From the NCBI GenBank assembly GCA_038502055.1, contig JAXRKN010000023.1, positions 248,001 through 312,000 of the forward strand: a DNA stretch of 64,000 bases, written 5' to 3'. Source of the DNA: Tanytarsus gracilentus. Lineage: Eukaryota; Arthropoda; Insecta; Diptera; Chironomidae. The stretch's first letter is position 1. Each line of letters begins with the position of its first letter. This document shows positions 56,801 through 64,000 of this stretch, one piece after another. Position numbers and translations under genes: made by a program. A model generated the notes under the pieces. The model saw only the letters and a list, made by a program, of their open reading frames with translations. It was not told the origin of the DNA and made no database searches.

Positions 56801-59800
56801 GTTTGCATCTCTCATTCCACTCCGTAATAAAGCATACGATCAACATAATTCTCAGAGACTGTAATCTAGTTTCTGATGCTAGGGCGATTAACTTTAATCT
56901 GAGCCGGTGACGAAAATTCTTAAATTTTTTATGGAGATGAAGTAATGAGAAATTAACATAAATTAAATTAAGAAAAAAAATCATAATTTAATTTTAACGG
57001 AAATTTTAAATTCAAACTGTATTTAAAAAAATTTTAATCGCTTAATTTAAAAATCATTATTTCAAAATATTCCTATCAAACTTGAAGTGCGAATTTCATC
57101 CCTCGATTTTACTTTGAGCGAATTTTAATATTCACCTCATTATTTTTATTTTTGATGCTGATAATAAATTTAATAAATAATGTCCAAACAATATTCCGAA
57201 CGTATTTTTGGAAAGTGGGTAGATATCTTAATTTCATTAAATGTGGCTGAAAGCATTAAAAAACAAAAGAAGATGAAAATTTAATTTTTTTTGCTCTCTC
57301 AAAGCTTCGGTTGGTCGAGAAAAGTTTAAAATTTAAATTTTAAGGGTAAAATTTACAAAGCGAAATGTTGAGCGAAATTTTGTAAATAATTCTTGAAATT
57401 TGTACAAATAAAATTCCTTGGAAACATTTGAAATTGTCTTAAGAGTCAAAATTTTCTTGAAATTAAAAATAATAATAAAAACTTCTAACGTTGAAAAAAT
57501 TTAAATTTCTTTTAAAAACTTTAACTCAGACACACCTGCCTTTAAACTGAAATTAAAATTCCTCGAGTATTTTTAGAGTGCACTAAAAGCACATCGTCCA
57601 ACTCTCCACTCAGTTAACAAAATAGTTGAAAACTTTCGACTCCCTCACGAAAATGTTAATTACTTTGAACATGTGGCAATGTCGTAAAAAGAATTGTGCA
57701 TAATTTATGAACTAAAAAAACTTTGTGTAAAAAGTGGAAGGAAGTTGCCACTTTTTGTTTTGTGGTAATGCAAAAGAGAAATTTTCAGGATTTTTTCTTT
57801 TCTGTAATGACTTAATTCATTTGGATAAATGATAAAGTGACTTTATAAAAAAAAGGTAAAAAGGACGAAAATAAGCGTTCCATAACAATGCGATAAAAGG
57901 CGCTGCATAAATTTATTCTGCATTTTAATTTAAAAAATCTTCTTTTGCATATCTCGTCGGAAAATCTTGATTTTTCTCTAAAAATGAATGTTTTGTATGA
58001 CAATCTTATTTCCATTAATTTTTTTTAATCGGAATCTTCATGAGTGCTTAAAAAATCAATTTCAAAAACTGTAATTATTTTGATTTCCTTTTAGCAAAAT
58101 ATTTTTAGGGATTTGCTGTCAAATATTTATTACACGCTTCATAAAATATCAAAAGCACACAAACTCAATGTGGGAGTTAATGAGATAATCAAACAATTTT
58201 CCTATCGATGTTATTTTCACATCACACACACGAAAATTCTTCTTGTTCCTCAATTTCATGCAAATTGTTTATTTAAAAGAAAAAAACTTTTTTAATTTTA
58301 TGACAAAGATAATTTTAGAATTGCGTAGAAATGTTTTTTCTTCTTTCACATCAAGGTCTTTAACTTGCGTGAGACAATGAGATTCAAGATAAGAGGGAAA
58401 AGTATGAAAGTGAGAAAGGAAATTAAAAATCTAAAATTGAAATTTATTCGCATTTTTTGTAACCTTGTGGAAGAAGAACCGAGTCGAATTTATTTATGTT
58501 TTTCATGAAATTGAACTTTTTAGTAGAGCTTTTAAAAAAGCTTTGATTGGTTTAAATAAAAATAAAACGAAAAATCCGTTAAATTTTGTGTTCCCTAGAA
58601 AGCTAAATTTTTTAATTAAATACCTAATATTAAGATTAATGAAAGTGAAAATTTAAATTTAATCAAATAAAAAACGCATTTTTTATTTTATTTTTCATAG
58701 GATCTATTAGATCAGTGTGACAATGCATTTTACAAGCATTTTATATGTATGACATAATTCAAACTTTCAAGAAAGCTCTCAATTTTTTGAATATCTCAAA
58801 CTTCAAAGTTAAACATGAATTTTCACTTCAATCTTAAAAAGTTCTTAATCACCTACAAAAATTTTAAAATTGTCTTTTCATGTTCTCTTTTAATTATGTA
58901 AAATTTCATCAAGAGCCTTAAAATAAACAGCAAATGACAAATTTTGCATCATGTTCAAAGATATGATGAGGGTCAAAAAGAAGACAAGATTTATGTGCGA
59001 GATGTGCGAAGCAGAAAATATTAATTAAGGTTATGAGAGTGAAGAGTGAAATGATGATGAATGCCAAAGCAAAAAGCAAATGCTTTTATGAATATTAAAT
59101 AAATATGAAAAGAAGGCGAGTGGCAGCAGATGATAAGACGAAAAAACAAAACAAGAAAACACCGAATAATATTGAAAGGATGGAGAGTGGAAATTTAGTC
59201 ACTGTACGCCACAAAATTGTCTTCAGAGATAATTATGAGCATTTAAAAATTTTCACTCGAATCAAAAAGTTTCTGTCTAAAAAAATATTTTACTACTTTT
59301 TCCAAATCATCGATGCCAATCGTAAAAATTTGTATGAGAAATGGACATTATTGCTGTCCGTGGCTCAACCTATGGTCATGATTAAATCTCAGTTGGTGTC
59401 GTAAATGATAAGGAGAAAAATATTTTTAAAGCTTTAATGCAAAATACTCCCTTGAAATTGTTGATGCTTCGGCTTTTTTGTACTTAATAAGACTGCTGAA
59501 AACTTTTGCCGCCCTCACTCATGGCAAAATAGAGACCTTTCTTTTCCGCTTGTCATGCAAATATTTTTTCTCTCTTTATTTCATTTTTCCACTCGAATCG
59601 TTTCGAGGAATATTCCTATAAAAAGGAACAAAATTCTCTCTTGCTCTCTTTCAACCATTGGCCGAGCAAAACACTCAAGAGCGAATCTTAAAGCGAAAGG
59701 CAACTTATTCATGAGTGGATGGATCCGTTTTTGAATATTTTCTTTCAAATTTGGATCCGTTCGAATTCGATTTCGAAGAGTTGCAACTCAGAAATAAAAT

Positions 59801-59943
59801 GACAAAAAAATTATTTGTGAGAAAAACTTAAACAAATTTGGTTTTTGCCGAGTGCAGACTCACTCGGCTATTCAATACTAATGCAACTTCTTATTTTTAA
59901 AATTTTCTACCCCTGCACTTTACATGAATAAGTTGCTTTTCTT

Positions 59944-60023
59944 AAAACTTTTCCGTGCGAAATATCTAGTTGTACTAAGAGAAGGGAGTGTTGTAAAAAT
60001 TTGTTTACTTATTTTATTTATCA
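59944..60023 (+). repeat. Foldback F1 right-end fragment
   Basis: CTTTTCCGTGCGAAATATCT, then AGTTGTACTAAGAGAAGGG, then GTGTTGT matches the terminal 80 bp of the right arm of the full copy at 17109-17647. Confidence 0.75.
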
Positions 60024-60083
60024 TTCGGACTTTGTAACTTGTAACTTTTAACATTCATTTCTCTTCACATCGAAAATATTATA

Positions 60084-60122
60084 CTGACTAGCAAGTTTTT
60101 AGGCGGCGTGCTGCCCGTTATT
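60084..60122 (-). repeat. Short dispersed repeat fragment
   Basis: It resembles 24118-24158 in complement (GCCGCCTAAAAACTTGCTAG). It lies directly after the F1 fragment. Confidence 0.35.
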
Positions 60123-62194
60123 TTTCAAAGAAATTTCAGTCTTATTTTCATAAAGTTGCAATTACAGAAGAATCTATTTGTAACTTTTGCTCAAATGTTC
60201 ATTTTGTATTCATCTTTAAGACTGGATTTTCATTAGAGCGTTATAAATTAAATTGCATTGCATTGCTACAAAAGTGGGTATTTATATGATTGATGCTTTC
60301 ATAATAGTACATTAAGACTCGAAATCACGTTTAATAATTGCATAAAAAGTGAATGGAGGCTGGAGAGATAACAAGAATCCAAATTAAACCCTTAATTATA
60401 CCCAAATTTATTTGTATGTCAACCCCTCTTCATGTGATGACTGAATCTCTTACATTTTAGTAAGCGTAAACCCAAAAAAGGGATTTTGTCAACACGCCGT
60501 AAATTTTACCTTCAGAGTTCAGACCGCAAAATTTATCAAAAACTTTCATTGTTCAAGTCTTAAATTATTGATGTGGTTTTTAGAACACTCGTATCTTTTA
60601 ATTTAAGAAATTCTAATCTCTAAATGAAATTTTAGAAATGTTGGAAATGTTTTTTTGCGTTAATTTGTGGTCAGAGATTCAAGAATAACCCAATAAATTG
60701 TCAACAAAAAACTCTCAAATGTTGAACTATGAAATGTTTTAAAATCTGAAAAAGGTTACTAATTTTTCCTTAAATCCCATTTACCAACCCTCTCATCATC
60801 CTGACACGAATTTTCTCTATTTAATGTGGAAATTCACATAAAGACTCATTACAACAAACATTTTATGTCACCCCTTCCATCCAAATGTCGTCATCATAGT
60901 CTCCAAGAACAGGAATGTGCGTGTCATCGCGCAAGACTCACTGCGACAAAAAGTACGTTTTCATTTACTGTCAGGCACATCATCATTGTTCGTTGCTGTT
61001 GTACACGACTGCCGTATATAGGCGAATGTGTCAACAAAGCATCAAGCCACTTTCTCAAACCTCCATGCTGCTGATATTATTGCATGTAACACCATAATTT
61101 ATTATACAAAACATTTTTCTTCTTTTTTTCGCAGTGGCATCGTGACATCGCCATTTCTTCCCTCGACTTCGTTGCCTTTTTTAAATCGAGGGTGGATTAG
61201 AGCGATTTCCTCGATAAAGCATGAATGAGTTGGTGGTTTCTGAAGTGTGCAGTGATGATATTTAGGAACGATTTAAAAACACAAGGGAAATGAATCAAAG
61301 TATATATTTTGACGGCTTTTTGATTTTTTTAAAAGTTTCACAAATTCAAAATTTACTTTTAAAATTAGTTTTCCATCTCTTGCTTTAGTTTTTTACTTAG
61401 AAATGAAATCAACCTCAAATTATGATCATTTTTCAAGCGCTTAGTTCGCATTTTTTACATCAAATTGACACGTTGAAAAATTGCTTTGTTGTGGAAATTT
61501 TTCAATGAATAATTTTACTCGCCTAAATAGCTTTCAATATCGAAATAACTTTGTTCGTTTTTCATAAACGATTTATTTTTCTTTTAGACGCCTCTTTTAA
61601 AAATTAATCGTGATTTTGGGTTTTTTGTTTATTATGATAGAATTGCACAGTTTGAGAATTATACTGCGGTCATGTAGGCATTCTTAACAATTCAACACGA
61701 GTTTGGGAGAATAACCAGATATATGTCAACCTAACGTTTAAGGGAAAGTTCACTAAATTTTACATAAAATTATCTCACAAAAATCTCGATCCACTTACAT
61801 AAAAACCACAAGTTCACTTGACATTTCGTACAAAAGGCAAATTTAACTATTTGGGTGAATGAGAAAAATAGTTTTCCTTGCTAGACTCTTTCATAATGTC
61901 AATGAAGGCTGTTACGGGGTGTGTTCAACAAAAATTTCTCCTTCTGCTCTCAGCTGAAGAGCTTTGATGACATTTTTAGAAAACCATTTAAATTTGAATC
62001 TTAAGAATTCGAAAGGACAAGAATGTGAAAAACTTTTTATTTTCCCCAAGCTACTTTCATATAGTGTCAAGATTAAAGACAGCGAGAGAAGAAGTGCAAA
62101 AACATTCATGTTACCAAAGATGAAATAAATATTAATTACAGAGAGAGTTAATTCTTGTTGGAACCAATAAAATAAAAATGTCAAAAAACAGTCA

Positions 62195-62395
62195 AGTAGG
62201 TATTAAATAAAATAAAATCAGTAAACATTTTGACATTTTTATACATTTTGTTATAACTCTCATGAGAACTTTTAACTAAATTTTGGTATTTGCGTTATCG
62301 CGACATATTTAACATATGCATGCAATACTTGAATGAATTTAATATTGGAATTTAAGATCCAAAATTTAGAGAAGTGGAGCGGTTTTAAAAAACAT
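62195..62395 (+). repeat. Foldback F1 left-arm fragment
   Basis: It runs from GTATTAAATAAAATAAAATC to AGAGAAGTGGAGCGG and matches the inner ~200 bp of the left arm of the full copy. The outer end and the opposite arm are missing. Confidence 0.85.
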
Positions 62396-64000
62396 CAAAC
62401 AAACAAACAAAAAAAATAGATTTTTGAACTAACGAAAACATTAGCATAAATCATCAAAGAGAAAAAAAAGTTCACACGCGTTTAATTTTTCATAGCGACA
62501 CATTTTGCACATTAGCATGATCCATTCACATGCTATACTTATGAATTTTGGATTAGAATGATAGTAATTTCAATAAATGATGATGTTTTCCATACATTTT
62601 CATGGCCCATCATAAATGTGGAGCGATGCCATATTGACTCTGTTAGTTTTTACTGACTTGTGAACAGTTAGAATAAAATTATACCCATGTGCAAGAGCAA
62701 ATTATGATGATGATTATTACGTATGATTTTAATGAAAAGCTAAGTCAATCTCATTTGGTCAATGACAAACAGTTTTTGTTACTCTCTATCACTTCTAGCC
62801 TTATGTTTGTATGTTTTAATAATTAATACCATCAAGTTTCATGACATTGTCACACGTAAAATTTTAACAGTCATGAATATTTTGATACCCTAAAGCGAGC
62901 ACATAATTTTGTACATTGAATTGAGTTGAGTTATAGTTTCAATAGCATTTGAAATTATAATTATTTGTTTATTGCATTTTGTGTCGACTAAATAATTAAA
63001 ATATAGCTCGAAAAATCATCAAGCACATGTTTGTCATTTAGAAGCTAATGATGTGGAAAAAATTAATTCTGTAGGGAGTCAAATTTAATTAAACTTCGGA
63101 CTTGCGAATTTGAATTTTTTATTGCATCATAAAATTACAAGTTTAAAAACTCTAGATATATGTAAAAAAAATTTAAAAGATGTTAAATTATTCGTAAAAA
63201 TTCTCACCACAACTGATGACTGTCATTACTTCGAATCCATTAGCATGTTTCTATCTTAAATTTTTTTTCTTGTTGATGTCGCATGAAATTGTTTCACGTA
63301 GGAAAAATTAACGTTTAAACAAAGTGAGCTGGAAAATGAAAACGAAGGCTTATCATGCTGCACACAACAAATAATGTTTTTTTTTGCAATTGGGAGCGAA
63401 ATGAGAAGGAATGAACGAGGGAATTATTATGATTTACACTCGATTCACATTTCAATTTTCTTTTTCACTCTCTCGTGTGCTTGCACAATCAAACTACATC
63501 GAGAACATTGAACATTTTTCTTGCATTAATTTTAATCTTCCCTAATGGATTTTCAATGCACACACAACAGGCAATGGGCGCACGATAGAATGAAAAATAT
63601 GATGATAATGCGCTAAGAAAGAGCAAGCGACACATTCGAGTGGTGAAATATTTTTTCCTTAAAGAAAAAGTTTCTGAAAAGAATTTTTTGTACTCGATGT
63701 TCATTGAAGATGAAAAGGAAATTCTTCAAGTTGATCTTGGTTAAAAATAGCTGAAAGAATTTTTAATTTCTTTGACACTTTCGGAAACTCCCTGCACCAA
63801 AAACATTTTTCCCGAGTTTCATGTAGTTGTAAAAAGTTGAAAACTTATAGAAAGAAAACTGCTCGAATTAAAAAAAACTGCTTTAAAATTTTTGTTAATT
63901 TTTGGACTAATTTATTATCACTCAAAAGAACACCACTTCTGATAACTTCCCGCATGCCATTAAAAATTCCATTAAACCCAATTCTCTCACAATTTTGTCG

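Larger units (their letters stand above)
53851..64000. other. Gene-free AT-rich DNA downstream of the RPUSD2-like gene
   Basis: No exon was recognised on either strand. It contains foldback F1 fragments at 59944-60023 and 62195-62395 and a short dispersed repeat at 60084-60122. The open frame at 59105-59404 is Lys-rich, lacks a domain and is probably chance. Confidence 0.55.

Noticed and set aside
59105..59404. 99-codon Lys-rich plus-strand open frame downstream of the gene
   Set aside because: No recognisable domain and no splice partners; basic, Lys-rich translation is expected from A-rich DNA.

Overview
The window looks like part of an AT-rich insect nuclear genome, probably a fly or midge (Diptera). 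The evidence is long introns with GT/AG borders, a His/Gln/Ala-rich N-terminus of the kind common in insect proteins, no bacterial-style gene packing, and many small DNA-transposon derivatives. The order-level call is an inference.

One protein-coding gene can be supported. It is a plus-strand gene of about 38.5 kb (15025-53574) encoding an RluA-family RNA pseudouridine synthase of the RPUSD2 type (insect RluA-1/RluA-2, yeast Pus8/Pus9). I assembled it by hand from eleven exons whose splice phases all agree, giving a 688-residue protein. The catalytic HRLDR motif (Asp363) and the TGRMHQIRVH motif are intact. An S4-like N-terminal region and a conserved C-terminal tail flank the catalytic domain.

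Two features make the gene unusual. First, exon 5 exists twice, at 39691-39778 and 44901-44988. Both copies are 88 bp with the same phases and encode two versions of the strand leading into catalytic motif I. Including both copies, or neither, shifts the frame into a stop, so they must be mutually exclusive in a full-length product. Second, there are two candidate first coding exons in the same phase: a long low-complexity one (15025-15516) and a short acidic one (24954-25115). Together they predict up to four proteins with the same catalytic core.

Layout: 1-15 kb is gene-free and carries a nested transposon pair (hAT inside an older element, 3882-5539), small hAT MITEs and two direct copies of a ~0.95-kb element with a 120-bp internal repeat. 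15-34.3 kb is intron 1, with a 539-bp foldback, a 395-bp hAT element with perfect 8-bp target duplication, and a retroposon-like insertion with a 22-bp duplication. 34.3-53.6 kb holds the remaining exons; its introns carry a 1-kb foldback element, a 116-bp hAT MITE and other repeats. 53.6-64 kb is the 3' end and gene-free DNA with two foldback fragments. No tRNA, rRNA or CRISPR array was seen.
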